Positions 25,301 through 37,580 of a stretch of 64,000 nucleotides of DNA are shown here, piece after piece. The position numbers and the translations under genes were made by a program. Source of the stretch: Micractinium sp. NFX-FRZ (taxonomy: Eukaryota; Chlorophyta; Trebouxiophyceae; Chlorellales; Chlorellaceae). Below the pieces are notes generated by a model that saw only the letters and a list, made by a program, of their open reading frames with translations, was not told where the DNA came from and did not search any database. The stretch's first letter is position 1. The number at the start of each line of letters is the position of its first letter. The DNA is taken from assembly GCA_029339195.1 (NCBI GenBank), contig JAPTJF010000329.1, positions 1-64,000 of the forward strand, written 5' to 3'.

Positions 25301-28300
25301 GGCTTGCATGAGGACGCCGTAACACCCTTGGCTGGGCCAGACACTAGCCTGGGGGCTATCATGGGGCAACTATACTAGACCCGCATGGAGGGCGGCAGCA
25401 TTCCCTGGGAGTGCTCAATCAGCCAGTAGGGTCGCCTTTCTTCCCTACCACCTCCGCCCTGGGCCCCCCTGCCACCTCCGGCGCCCTCCCTCCCTCCCCC
25501 CCTGCCTGTCTCATGGACGCCTCTGAGTGTATCGTGTAGCCGGGCAGGTCCTCGCAAATGGCTCCCGAGGCCCAGTGCTCCGGCATGACGACGGGCACGC
25601 ACTGCAGGGACAGGGGTGTGTGGGTGGGTGAGTGGATGTGGGGGTGGGGTGGAGGTGGACAAGGGCAAAAGCAGGCAGAGGTGCCTGGCCTGGTCCCAAA
25701 GCTGCAGGGTGGGCACACTGCGAAAGGGACAGTTGGCTTCACAGTCGCAACGCCCTGTTCTGCCATGTCACATGCAGAAGCTGCTGGCGCACCTGCAGGG
25801 CCATCACAAAGACGGGCAGCGCGCCCAGGCGCTCACGGGCCGCTGCATCGCTGGTTCTGCAGTCCACCAAGGCGGGGGGAAGGGGAGGCGGCGAGTGAGA
25901 GAAGTTGGGGCATAGCAAGTGAGCTATCGCACTGGGTGATGGGGCAGATTGAGCAAGCAATCAATTGTTGGTAAAAGCAAGCAAGCAATTGTCGGTGTTT
26001 TCCGAGACACCGACATGCAGGCCTGGGGCACTGGGGAGTCAGAACTGCCCAGCGGGCAGGCAGCCAAGCAGGCAGGCAGGCAGAGGTCAAGAAGCAAGCC
26101 AGCGCAGGTCACACGCAGGTGGCAACGGATGCGAAAGCAACTCCAGCCCAGCGCAGGTTAGCACAGATGTAACCAGAATGCCAGGCTCACTTGAGCATGC
26201 TGGTGATACGGCTGAAGCCGTAGAGCGTGTGGCAGGCGGTCACCAGGCGGCCCAGCGCAGCAGCCACACGTGGCATGAGTCCGCCCACGCCATAAGCCTG
26301 CAGGGGGTTCGCGCCTGCAGGGGGCCGGGCAGGGGGGCGCGGGCAGCGCGGGTGGGTACCAGGGAGGGAAGGATGGGTGCAAGAGGTCGCGTCAAGTCAA
26401 GGCAGGCAGGCATGAGCAGGGCAACGTCGATGAGGCAACGTCGGTGCTCGACCTGCCGCCATCTGCCCATAAACATCGCTGTGTGTGAGCCCCACGCTAG
26501 CCAGGTGCGGTGTCTGCCCAGCCTCTCACCACCCCGCCTTGCTTGCCCCAAATCTACTCCCCCCTGCTATGCACCCTCTACTCGTTCTACTTCACCGGTT
26601 CCAGCAAATGGCGCACCGCCTCCGTGGGGGGGGGGCACCCTCAGCCACCTCAGCATCACTCTGCCAACCCGACAACCACCCAGCCTCAGCATTTACTCAC
26701 CCTGCTTGACCAAATCCAGCAGCTGCCGCACCGCCTCAGTGGGCGGCATCCACAGCCCCGCCGCCGCGCGCTCCAGCCCCGCCGCTGTCGCCGGCACCTC
26801 CAACTCCGCCTGCCGCCCCTCCAGGCGGGCGGGGGCGCCAGCTAGGATGGTCAGCAGCGCTTGCAGGCCCGCCATGGGGGCCTCCCAGTTGGTGCCTGCG
26901 GGGGGAAATCATGCGGAGGAGGGGGAGACGAGAGGATGGCCTGAAAAGGGAGGGATGGTTTGGGAAAGGCAGCAGCGCTTGGAGGCCCGCCATGGGCGCC
27001 TCCCAGTTGGTGCCTGAAGGAGGAAAGCGTGGGAGGCAGGGGCCAGGTGTGGACAGGGCGGCCAAGGAGGGTGGCGAGGCAGGGGCGGGGCACAGGACTG
27101 CAGTTGAACGGCACTGGGGGCACTCTTGAATCGGCATTGACAGCCATCCCGTCGCCCCCTCTGACACACAGCACATGCCAGCCACCCGGCCACACCTCAC
27201 ACATTGTGTGCCTCGTCCCAGCCCGCTCTCCCCGCCGAGCCCCGGCTCACCCCGCTCTCCCCGCCCGCTCAGCATCACCATTGGGCCTTACGCTTCAGCA
27301 TGCCCACCTGCAATACGTTCCTGATGCTTCAGCGGACACTCGGGCGGGTGTTGTGCCGCCGACCGATGAACAGCAGACCCTAATCACTAACTACACACAC
27401 CTGCTTGCAGGTCCACCTGCAGCAGCTCCAGCACCATGCCGCTGAGCGCGTACTCGGGCAGGTGCTGCGCCACGCTGGCGCACAGCTGGCGCACCAGCTC
27501 CTGCTGCTCCGCCGCCGGCAGGCTGCCTCGCACCATGGCCTGTATGACGGGGGCCACGCCGCGGGACAGCCACTTGGCCATGCGGCCTGCAGGAGGGGGA
27601 GGGATGGGGTGGGAGCGGTGGCGGGGTGGGAGTCGGGGCGGCGGGGCAACGCAGGTGGCAGCACCCAAGCAGTGGGTTGCGCTGCATGACTCCACCCCAC
27701 ATGCCTGCCTGCCCACTCACTCGCGTCGCTGCGCGGCGACATGCGGCGGAGGAAGCAGCCGACGACTCGGCACAGGCAGAGGATGGCCATGGAGGCGGTC
27801 CGCCGGTCCCGCAGCAGCTTGTGCAGCTGGTCTATGAAGCCATCAATGGTGGTGACCAGCTGGTCGTGGCGCTCGCAGCACATAAGGGCGGCCACTGCCG
27901 GCAGGCCCGACATGACCTGCGGGGCAGCGTGCGATCAACGGCAGCAAGTCCGGTTGCACATGTGAAGTGAGTTGTGGTGCCTCACTGGGCGTCAGCACGG
28001 GAGGGAGGCGGCCACTGCTGGGAAGAACTGCAGGGCAGCATATGACGGCAGCAAAATGCAAACAAAGACGTAAAGTGAATTGTGGCGCCTCAACGGGCGT
28101 GTTGCAGCTGCTCCCTCTGCCTGCCTCAGCAGCACACCTGCTTGGTGTGCTTGCAGGCCCACTGCGCTAATTCTGCCCGCAGCACCGTGCCATGACCACT
28201 GCTCCTCTCGCCACCCAAGGTGGCAGCTGCTCGCTACGCTTGCGGCTCACCTGCTTGCTCTGCTTGGATGCCCACTTGAGGAGATCAGCCCGCAGCACCG

Positions 28301-30491
28301 TGACCTGAGCACTAAACTTCTTGCGCAGCTCGGGGGCGCACCCCGCACCAAACTCGCTGCAGGGGCGGGCGGTGGCAGGCAGGCGTGACGGCAGAGGTGT
28401 GCAGTTGGTTAGGCACAGGCACGGGTTGCACAGGCTGCACGCTGGGGTGGGCTCTGCGTTGCAGGCGCAATCAGCGCACCAGCTGAAATTCTGTCAAGTG
28501 TATAGCTCCCGGTCTGCCCCAGTCAGAGCACAAAACACAGAAAGCACAGGCAGCACGGCGCATCAAGTGAAGTAAGCCAGCCATGCAGGCAGGCAGGCCC
28601 CCCTCCAGAGGCTCACTCTGGGTCCCCTCTGTCTGCCAGCGGCTGCAGCACCCCCGCCAGCATGTCGCTGATCGCCTGCTGCACCCGCGACTTGTGCGCC
28701 GGCGCCACGTGCGTCAGCGGGTGCGCCAGGCGCAGGAACTCTGCCGACGCCTCCAGCTGAGCTGGCGTGTCGCCAGCGAGGCGCACGAAACGCATGCCGT
28801 GGCAGAGGTCGTACAGCAGCTGGCGGGCGGGGGAATTGGAGTCTGCGCGAATCAGCTTGTTCAGTTCCGACTCCCAGCGCTTGGTGATGCTGGGCAGGCG
28901 CAGCGGGGACAGCGCGCCCAGCATCTGAGACGCCGCCAGCACAACCTGTGGCAGAGGCAAGCGAAGGCCAGTGGGCACCAGAGATTGAGTGAGCGGGCAG
29001 GCGGGTGCGACGACCATCTCAGCAGCAGGATGGTGCAAAGCCACACAGCAGCAGCAGCTGCGGGTCTTGAGTCCGCACACCAGCCAGAACCACGGGCAGG
29101 CGTGCCCGCCCATGCCAGCTACTCGCAACAGCAGAGCCAGCTGCCCGCCCCTTTGGCCCCTACACATCGCTGTACACTTTGCTTCACTACCACGTGCCCC
29201 CTGTAACACTATCCAACTCGCTCCACACCCTGCGCACCGCACCCATGTGGTGGCACCAAGTCCACACACCAGCCAGATCCGCAGCAAGCATGCGCACCCT
29301 GCGCATTGGCATTGCAGCGCTGAACAAGAGCCGTGCCCGTGCCTCGCCCGCCCTCGCTGGCACCTGCCCCTGCTTGCGCCCTGTCCCGTACATCCCGGCG
29401 CACCCGCTCCTTGTGATGGTACGGGTCAGGGTACTGCAGGTACGAGTCAGCACCCAGCAGCCAGTCAAAGGCCACCGCCTCCAGGTCAGCGCTCTGCTGC
29501 TGAGTCAGCACCGTGGGTGCTGCACCCACCAGCCGGCCGGTGGCCTCCAGGAACAGGGCCTCAGCTGTGAGCTGCAGGCACACGGAAACCAAAGCAAAAG
29601 AAAGGGGCTCGAATGCAGGTTGGAGGCTGCGGAGAGCCAAGAAAGGGGAGATGCAGCCAGGGCAGAGCAGATGGGCTAGGGCAGGCAAGGAATGAGCGGC
29701 AGAGGGGCGTGGGTGCGGATGCCCACGTCAGGCGGCACAGCGGCGACGGTGATGGCAGCGCGAGCTTGTGACGTACAAGGGGTGCTGTGCTGTGAGAAGA
29801 GCAATGCACAGACGAGCCGTCATAGCCGCTGAGCAGTGCAGTGCAAACGGCGGGCGGGCGGTGCCCTGGGCAGCCTGGCGGGCGGTGCCCTGGGTAGCCG
29901 CCACGCCTTACGCACCCGCTTCCGCTGTGTGACTGCATCGTTGCGGCCCCCCAGATCTGTGAGCATCCCGGCACGCCAGGTCAGCAGCTGAGCCATGACC
30001 AGCTGGCCCGCCGGCGCCGCCGCGGCCTGCAGGCGCGGGATCGCATTTGGGAAGAGGCCGGGGCCAGGCAACAGGATAATGCGCAGCAACAATGAAGGCT
30101 CGCAAGGCTGCGTGCAGCAGACAGCCCACGCCTGATCAAAAAAATGACGTAGGCAGAAGCCCGTGCTGATCCATGCGGGGTTCTCCTACAACCGCCGCTG
30201 CCTGCTGCCTGCCGCCACCCGCCGCCGCCGCCGCCAGCTGCCGCCGTCACCTGCAGCCCGTCGAGCAGCTTCTCGTAGGCCGCGTCGCCTGCATTGTTGC
30301 CATTCTCCTGCAGCCGCTCCCAGCAGCGGGGGCGTCAGTGCAGGCCACGGGCCAAGGCAGAACCGATCAGGCGACTGCCTCGGCGACAGCGGCCAGCCCA
30401 AGCTCACCACAGCCTTCCGGGCGTATGCCTGGAACTGCAAGAGGATGGCCTCCCCCACAGCCGCGGCGAACGAAGCCTGCCGGGACTCCAT
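11277..30491 (-). CDS. FRY: FURRY-like cell morphogenesis scaffold protein (plant type), 41 exons
   Basis: Exons run 30491-30408, 30307-30251, 30026-29916, 29571-29404, 28945-28617, 28356-28251, 27916-27721, 27586-27401, 26895-26701, 26314-26191, 25856-25793, 25601-25506, 25200-25058, 24845-24701, 24524-24241, 23797-23665, 23319-23212, 23003-22698, 22241-22110, 21854-21687, 21466-21370, 20983-20918, 20572-20490, 20083-19964, 19703-19626, 18965-18799, 18403-18245, 18149-18041, 17907-17827, 17510-17379, 17141-16989, 16771-16344, 16086-15996, 15461-15342, 15068-14912, 14652-14254, 14060-13696, 13490-12906, 12515-12390, 12130-11995 and 11596-11277. The chain closes in frame at about 2368 aa. Landmarks shared with land-plant FRY include LVLHKVVDPRREVRDSA, RLWATLAANRLNMVPALNFL, EVAYEHDEEFRQHLP and SRHAASRSHQAFCALRP. 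By family it is an alpha-helical HEAT-like scaffold that works with NDR/LATS kinases and Mob in polarised growth. A Gly-rich linker lies in exon 32 and a Glu/Ala-rich tail in the last exon. The junction after exon 36 is the only one needing a non-obvious donor. Three introns use GC donors. Confidence 0.92.
15798..16035 (-). repeat. Three tandem copies (period about 97 bp) of FURRY exon 33 tail plus donor
   Basis: The real exon 33 end (plus-strand ACCTGGGGCAGGTGCTGCCG at about 15994) recurs at about 15898 and again at about 15800, followed each time by similar flanking sequence. Each copy keeps the exon end and the GT donor. Only the 15996 junction continues an open, conserved exon. Confidence 0.8.
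17580..17600 (+). repeat. (GT)n microsatellite
   Basis: About ten GT units lie in a FURRY intron. Similar GT runs occur at about 22289-22316 (another FURRY intron) and about 52739-52761 (NADH dehydrogenase intron). Confidence 0.8.
19384..19665 (-). repeat. Three copies of FURRY exon 25 tail plus donor
   Basis: The real exon 25 end (CACCTGGAAGTAACTCGCCG at about 19623) is echoed at about 19488 (CACCTGGAAGTACCACGCCG) and about 19384 (CACCTGAACGTACCCCGCCG). The periods are about 135 and 104 bp. The copies drift progressively but keep the CAG/GT junction. Confidence 0.75.
20272..20700 (-). repeat. Tail and head copies of FURRY exon 23
   Basis: The real exon 23 end (plus strand, CACCTGCGGGTTGCGCACGT at about 20488) is repeated at about 20383 (CACCTGCGGTTTGCGCAAGT) and about 20275 (CACCTGTGGGTTGCACACCT), with periods of about 105-109 bp. 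Upstream, about 20645-20690 repeats the exon's start (CATGCCCAGGTAGGCGGCG). This exon therefore carries partial copies on both sides. Confidence 0.8.
22470..22755 (-). repeat. Partial copy of FURRY exon 18 tail
   Basis: The exon 18 end and donor (plus-strand AGTCCTCCGCCAGCACAGCA at about 22721, with CCACCCGCGCCA before it) recurs at about 22500 with the same bases and a drifted centre. The offset is about 220 bp. Confidence 0.75.
26590..27025 (-). repeat. Partial duplicates flanking FURRY exon 9
   Basis: The head of exon 9 (plus strand, GCCTCCCAGTTGGTGCCTG at about 26879) is repeated about 118 bp away at about 26997-27015 with the preceding coding bases. Its tail is echoed at about 26598-26625 (TCCAGCAAATGGCGCACCGC versus TCCAGCAGCTGCCGCACCGC at about 26716). 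Confidence 0.75.
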
Positions 30492-31631
30492 CCGAGCCTG
30501 CCTATGCTGCCGCCGATCGCATTATTTTCTGATCGGTGCAAGCAGAAGAGAAACGACGACAGATGAGCTGACCCCCTCGGTTTGCATTTGTCGGAGGCCC
30601 GGCCAGCATGGCACTGGCGATCGACAAGTTTGTGAAGAGTTTGAGCAGCAAGTGATGGTACCAACCATGGTAAGAGCATGCTCACTGAGAAATGTAAGCA
30701 GAGTGGGGGGCAGTTAAAGGCCTGCTCCTGGCATTGCATGCGCCGCACTGCCCCGCCTCCACGTGGCCCTGCTTCCCGCTGGGGTGCTCAGGTCTCGAGT
30801 CCCCTGCTTAACCCCTCTCGACAGCAGGACGGTGCAGCACATGGATCGATGCCCACGCCACTTATTAGGGGCCATACACGCACATGATAGCCATGGCGAG
30901 GAGGCAAGCGGCCACCACCAGATATAACTTGGCGTAACCGGGGCAGCCAGAGGCCACGAATACAGCTGCTTCCACCAGCGCCATCACCAGCCAGCACCAT
31001 CACCAACACCCTGAGGAAGCCCGGGCGGAGTGTGATGGCATGATGTCCCCTGAGATTAAAGTAACCACCGCACCATCCTGCTGTGGGGGGCTCAGAGCAG
31101 GGATTCCAGACCCGGGGTAACCCAGCACGCAGCCGCAACAGATGTGCAGGCAGCGGGCTCGCTACAGTGTGCCCCATGGCCGTTGGTGTGGTGCCAGGCA
31201 GCGGTGCCTGCGGGAAGGCACGGTGTGCCAGGCAACTGCCAGTGATACCTGAAATCCTGTTGAGCAAACTATCAACCAGTCCCTCTCCCAAGCAGTGGCA
31301 ACCAGCCGTCGCATTCAATGCCGCCTATGTGGCGGCAGGCGGGTGATGCCACTATTGACGGAGCGGGCCATCAGAAGCCGCACCTGCCACCTGACCTACA
31401 CAGCGCTGTGCCCATTCTCTGTTACAAGTGGTAGCGCCCACACCGGCGCTCGCAGCGCGAACCTCGAGACGCCAACCCGCCCGGCTGGCGCTCTCTGGCC
31501 CGCCGGTTGGCAGCAACATAGTCGAGAGACCCGCCGTGGTCTGCCGGGGGGCGGCAGCACGGCGTTAGCTGCCGAGGAGGCACCTTCCTGCCCGGAGCAG
31601 CGGAGCGGCAGTGCCGGCGTTGCCAAACGCC
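30492..31631. other. Divergent intergenic region (FURRY / polymerase eta)
   Basis: This 1.14-kb stretch has no ORF with coding character or splice partners. It should hold both promoters and 5' UTRs. No clear TATA box or other element was recognised. Confidence 0.5.
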
Positions 31632-34600
31632 ATGCAGCAAAATTTGCACAAAGTGCTTGCACTGGTCGACATGGACGCTTTCTATTCCCAGGTCAGAAGA
31701 GTATTGGTTTCTGGAAAGACCGTTGCGGTTGGCCTGCATGCCACCAGCGCGGCGCCGAGGTCGCTGTGGGGCCCCCACTGCCGCTGCCCTGCCGCTGCCG
31801 CTGCAGCACCCACCTTTGCGTGCTGCTGCTGCTCACCCCTGCGCCTCCCCCGCCCTGCCTTCTTTCCAGGTGGAGGTCAGGCAGCATCCAGAGCTGCGCG
31901 GGAAGCCAGTAGGGGTGGTGCAGGTGGGCGTGTCTGTGCAGGCAGCCAGAAGCGGCCTGAGTGTGCGCGAGGCGTGGCATTGAAGCATTGCAGCCGTGCA
32001 GTCGTGCGCATGCAGTCACCAGCAGCGCACCCTCCGGGTCTGGGCTGGCCAAACTCAACTGATCAGTAGCCTAAGTCTGCCTTCAACCCCGCTCTCCACT
32101 GCCTTGGCTGAACACTGCCATGCCCCGTGCCCTAGTGCACCCCACCTCCCCCCACACCCTGCTCCCCGGATGCTCACATCACCTTCCCTGCCTGGCTGAA
32201 ATCGAGCTGATCTACAGGTAAAAAATAGACAGTCTTTCCTCCATTTTTTGCAGTACAACCCCTATGGCAACCTGGAGACCCGCAGGCCTGATGAGAACCG
32301 CATTCAGAAGGACAGCAATGGCTCACTGATAGCAGTCAGGTGCAGAGGGGAGCAGGGGGCACGGGGAGGGGGGCGGAGGGGAGCAGAGGCGAGGGTCTTG
32401 CGGCGGGAGTGTGGGGGGCGTGGGCTGTGCGGTGTGAGGCGAGAGTGCCCTGCTTGTGGACATGTGGGCGGTGGTTGCAGAGGGGCGCAGGGTGTAGACT
32501 GCTCGTGCTAAATCGTGCTGCTGGCCCTCTGCGCGCTGCATGTCACAATTCAAACCCTTTACGCCCCATCCCCCAGCTCCCAATTGCTGTTCCGCCCCAC
32601 CCAGTCTCACCTGCTTGCGCGCCTGCCTGCCCGCCCGTAGCTATGAGGCCAGAGCACAGGGTGTGAAGCGAAACATGCGAGGCGACCAGGCGCGGGCAGT
32701 GTGCCCTGACATCCAACTGGTGCAGGTGGGTGGATGGTTGTGTGGTCGGGTAGGTGGACGAGAGGGTGGGTGAGGCGTGCAGGCGCCAGCCGACGGCCCA
32801 GCAGGCGGGATGTGAGCGCATGACGTGTGCTGGCACCGACGGGGCCACTGGCAGCGCACCAGCTCTAGCATGTGCCAGCAGAGCAGTCCTGCGTCACATG
32901 GCCTCCTATCTGGTCCTCTCTTGCCTGCACTCCATCTTGCCCCCGCCAGCATCACACCTGCGTCTACCCCCACCCCCGCCCCGCCCGGCCACTTCGCCCT
33001 TGCCCTGCCCTGCCCTGCTTAGGTGCCCATCGCATAGCGGGCCTCCCCTTGTACCACACACGGACGCTGTTGCTCACCCGCCCCCGCCCCGCGCTGCCCT
33101 TCCACCTCTCCATGCACTCCCTTTCGATTTGCCCAGGTGCCCACCCCCCCACGGAAGCGCAGACTCACTTTTTTCCGCTTCTTCACACCCTCCCTCCCTC
33201 CTTTCCCCAGTCCTGCCCAGGCGCCCAGCCCCCACGGAACGCAGACTCACTTTGTGCTGCCTCTTCCCGGCCTCCCTCTCCCCCTCTTGCCCAGGTGCCC
33301 ACCGCCCACGGCAAGGCCGACCTGACCCTGTACCGCAGCGAGGGCAAACGTGTGCTGGATGTGCTTGCACGGCTGGCCAAGACTGAGAGAGCCTCAATTG
33401 ATGAGTGCTACCTGGATTTAACAGAGGAGGCCCAGCGACGGCTGGAGGCCTGCGGTGGCATGCCGCCGCTGCCGTGCAACCCGGGTGTGTGGGGCGGGCG
33501 GGCGGCGGGGAGCAGGAAGCAGGGTCTGGCGGTAGGCATGCTGGGGCGTTGCCGTGCAGCGGGGGCGGGCGGGGCGGGCAGGCCTGCAGAGGCGAGGTGG
33601 TCTCAGTGTCTGTCGGGCTGCAGGGGCGACAGCGCAGCAGGCGGCAGAGGGTGTGTGTATGTGCTGGGTGCCATGCTTCAGACTGAGCCGGCTGGAGTGG
33701 AGGCTTGCAGGCCATCCGCGCTGCGCATCCTGTGCGTGCTGTGGTTGCTGTGCATGCTGAGCTGTGTAATCTGTGCGTGCCTGGGTACATACCCTTTCCA
33801 CCTCTACCTCCCGCCGGCAGAGCGGGTGCATGCGATGGAGCAAGCCGGTTGTGGTGGTGCGGCCACGTGGCGCGCATGCTACCGCTTGTGCCGTGCATGT
33901 ATGTGCATACCAGCCGATGCTGCCGCCTCGTCCACTAACTGCAGAGCAGGTGCACGTGATGGAGCAGGCCGGCTTTGTGGGGGCCGCCGCCTGGTGGCAG
34001 CGCCCGCCAGAGGCATGGCAGCTAGGGGAGCGGCTGCTGGCGTGCGCCGCCGCCGCTGTGGCAGACTTGCGGGAGGCTGTGCTGCAAGAGCTGGGCTATT
34101 CGTGCAGCGCGGGCATTGCACACACCAAACTCCTGGCAAAGCTGTGCAGCGGGTGAGGCGGTGCACCCGTGGTGGTGGGGCAAGGGCACGGGGGGCTGCT
34201 GTCCAAGGCAACAGTGCAGCAGCGGGGGCGGCGTGACGGCGGGCACAGCAACGCGCCTGCATGAGAGCTGCAGACAGATGTGAGCTGCAGCTGCTTCTCC
34301 TGCTGTCGCATGCGTGCCACCCAGGCAGCCAACTGCTCGGCTCCCGGCGTGCCGCCACACCGCTCACGCCCGCCCCCGCAGGCTGCACAAGCCGGCGCAG
34401 CAGACGGTGCTGCCGGCGTCGGCGGTGCCCGCCCTGCTGGGGCCGCTGCCCATCCCCAAGCTCAAGGGGCTGGGAGGGAAGTTCGGGGAGCAGGTGGGCG
34501 GGCAGCGTGGTGTGTGAGGTGTGAGCGGGTGGGTGGGTGGGTGGGTGGGGCAGCTGGCACCCTGGCTGCGGCAAGCTGGCACGCTTGCTTGGGGGGCTGG

Positions 34601-37059
34601 CACCTTGGCTTTGGAAACCGGCACCCATGGCAGGGAAGCTGGCAGGCTTGTCTGCGGGAAGCTGGCTGGCACCTTCAGCGCACCACTCGAGGCCCGGACC
34701 CATTGCACTTGCTCCCACGTCGCCGCACGTGGGTTTTACACCTGATCTCTAAACCCTAATCCCACCCCCGGCCGGCCATGCCTGAGCGTGGCGTCGAAGC
34801 AGTGGGCACGCTGGTGGGTACCTTCACTCTGCAGGCAAACCATGCTCCCATCCAACTCCCGCCCGCACTCACAGCTGTGACCCATCAGCAACCCCCACTC
34901 CCACCTGCTGCTGCATCATCCATTGCCACCTCGACAGGCCATGTCTGAGATGGGCGTCGATGCCGTGGGGCACGCTGGTGGGCACCTTCACGTCGCAACT
35001 CTGCAGGCAGGCAAACCATGCTCCCATCTGACCCCCACCTGCATTTACGTGGGTGGGGACGTGCCATTCCCACCCTGGCAGGTGATGTCTGAGCTGGGCA
35101 TTGAGACAGTGGGCGAGCTGGCTGCCACGCCGCTGCCCCGGCTGGAGAGCCTGTTTGGTGACAAAGACGCCCAGTGGCTGGCGGGGCTGGCGCGCGGCGT
35201 GACGGGTGCGGCGGGCATCGGGCGGCAGGAGGTTGTGCAGGGGGTGGGCACAGGAGGGCGGTGGGTTGGTTTGGGGCGGGGCTGGGAGCCCTCACATTGC
35301 AGTTAGGCGGCCAGGCAGCAGACAGCAGCAGCCGTGTGAATGTGGCAGTTCATGCATGGGGGAGAGCACCCGTTGCTGGCTTGCAGCAAGGCCACTACCG
35401 CTTCCGCCATCCGCTTTAAACAACCTTTTCCTCCTTCCCTGCCATGCCTGTCCAAGTGTGTGACTTGCTTACCTCCACCCCTGCCTGCCTCCCTGCCTGC
35501 CACCCTGCACAGATGACAGCGTGGAAGAGCGCAAACTTGCCAAGAGCGTGTCGTGCGGCAAGACGTTCCGTGGGCGGCACGCCCTGCGCGACCTGGGCGC
35601 TGTGCACACCTGGCTGCTAGAGCTAGGTAAAGCAATTCACGGAGTGGGGAAGCTGGCTGCTTGGCCAGGCTTGTGTTTGTTTGATGGCACAGGGGCACGC
35701 CCTGCGCAACCTGGGGCGATGGGCACTCTTGCCTGCGTGAGTTGGGTGTGCTGTGGTGTGCTGTGGTTCTGATATGTTGGCTGGCTGGCTGCTAGGCAGC
35801 GGCTGGCGTGCCGCCGGCGTTCCCGGCCGACCCAGGCTGGCTGGGCCAGGGCAGGGCTGCCTGGCTGGCAGGAGGGATGGCTGAGCTGGGCAAGTGGGGC
35901 TGGCTGGCGGCATGCTGCTGGCCCATGGGCATGACAGCTGGCCGGCTGGCGGCTCCTTGGGCAGGCTGAAGCGCCTTCCCCATTCCGCCCTACTGCCGCC
36001 GTGGGGTCTGTGTCGCAAGTTCCGTTGCCGAAAACAGACTGTTGTGAGCCCAAACAAGCAAGCAAGCAAGCAAGCCTTACCTGCCACACACGTGCAGGCG
36101 GCGAGCTGAGCGAGCGTCTGGAGGCTGACAGGGAGGGTAACAACCGGGTGCCGCAGCTGCTGACCGTCAACTTTGGGAGAGAAGTGCCATGGGCGGGCAA
36201 GTTGCCCGGCAGCGAGCAGGCGGGGCCAGGTGAGGGCCGGGTGTAGTATCTGCTATGGGGGTGGCAATGGCGGGATTGTCAGGGCACTGGGACATGCACC
36301 ATTTGGCTCTCTGGCAAACCGCTGCAATCAGCCAACGGGCCTAGGGACACCGCCGTCGTCGCTGCGGCCTGCCTGCCTGCCTGACCTCCTGCCTTGCCTG
36401 CAACTCACCACCCTCCCTGATCCTGCGCAGGCGGCCACCTTACCTCTCGCCCTTGCCATCTGCTATGTAATGCCCCCCTCCCCGCGACCCCGCCGCCCGC
36501 CCCGGCCGCCGGCTCCAGCTACCCCTCCCGCGCTGCTGTCCTGACGCTGCAGGCTACCACAGCACCTCCCGCTCCTGCCCGCTGCGCAAGGTGACGCCTG
36601 AAGCCATAGCAGACGACGCCACCGCCCTGGTCCGCCGCTGGGCAGCGGAGCAGGGCTTGGGGTGGAGCCTTGCCAGCCTCTACCTGGGCGCAAGTGAGTG
36701 GTGGGAGGGCTGGCAGCGGGGCACGGTGAAGTGCGCTGGGCTGGGGGTGAAGCATTGCCTGGGGTCCTGTGCCCAGCCGGGTTGTGGGATCCACACCCAA
36801 TGGCATATTCTGTTTTCCGTCCACTGTGCTGCTGGTGCCACATGTGCCATGCACACTGACCACGCCCCTCCTTGCCTCCCTCCAGCCTGCATCATCCTCG
36901 CCATCCCCACCTCTTGCCTTTTGTGCCCCAAGTTCTCCACCGCTGCTGATGCCTCCACACCTGGCTGGCTGCAGGCAACTTTGTGCCCGTGCAAAGCGCA
37001 GCCTCTGCCATCACTCGCTTCTTCAAGCCAGCAGCGCCTGCTGGATCGCAGCAGCAGCC

Positions 37060-37099
<40 letters not shown>

Positions 37100-37537
37100 C
37101 CAGAGCAGCATCCAGTGCAGGGAGGGCAGCGGGCACGACCATCCATGCAGCAGCAGAGGCAGCAGGCAGTGCAGCCGCCGGCGGTGTGGCAGGCGTGGCA
37201 GCAGCAGCAACAGAAAGAGCAGCAGCAGCAGGCAGTGCAGCCGCCACGACAGCAGCAGCAGCAGCAGCAGCAGCGGACCGAGCAGCAGCAGCCATTACCA
37301 GGGAAGCTTCACTCTGCCGAGCGCAGCAGCGGCGCTATGCCGGCAGGCGGGAGGCAGCAGTCGGAGGATGGCGCAGGGCCCAGCATCAGCGGCGGCAGCG
37401 GCTGGGGGGCAGGCGGTGCACCTGCTACGGCCATGGGAGCCTCGGTGGATGGGGCTGGTCCGAGCAGTAGAGGACCAGCAGGCGAGCAGGGGCCTCCCCA
37501 GCAGCAGCAGCAGCAGCACCGGCCTCGCCACCAACAA

Positions 37538-37580
<43 letters not shown>

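Noticed and set aside
26960..27025. Possible extra FURRY exon encoding a second copy of the exon 9 start
   Set aside because: Its frame does not continue to a donor, and the protein alignment needs only one copy. It is one of the exon-edge duplicates.
34748..34758. AAACCCTAA, a plant-type telomere repeat
   Set aside because: It is a single unit inside a polymerase eta intron, so it is not telomeric.
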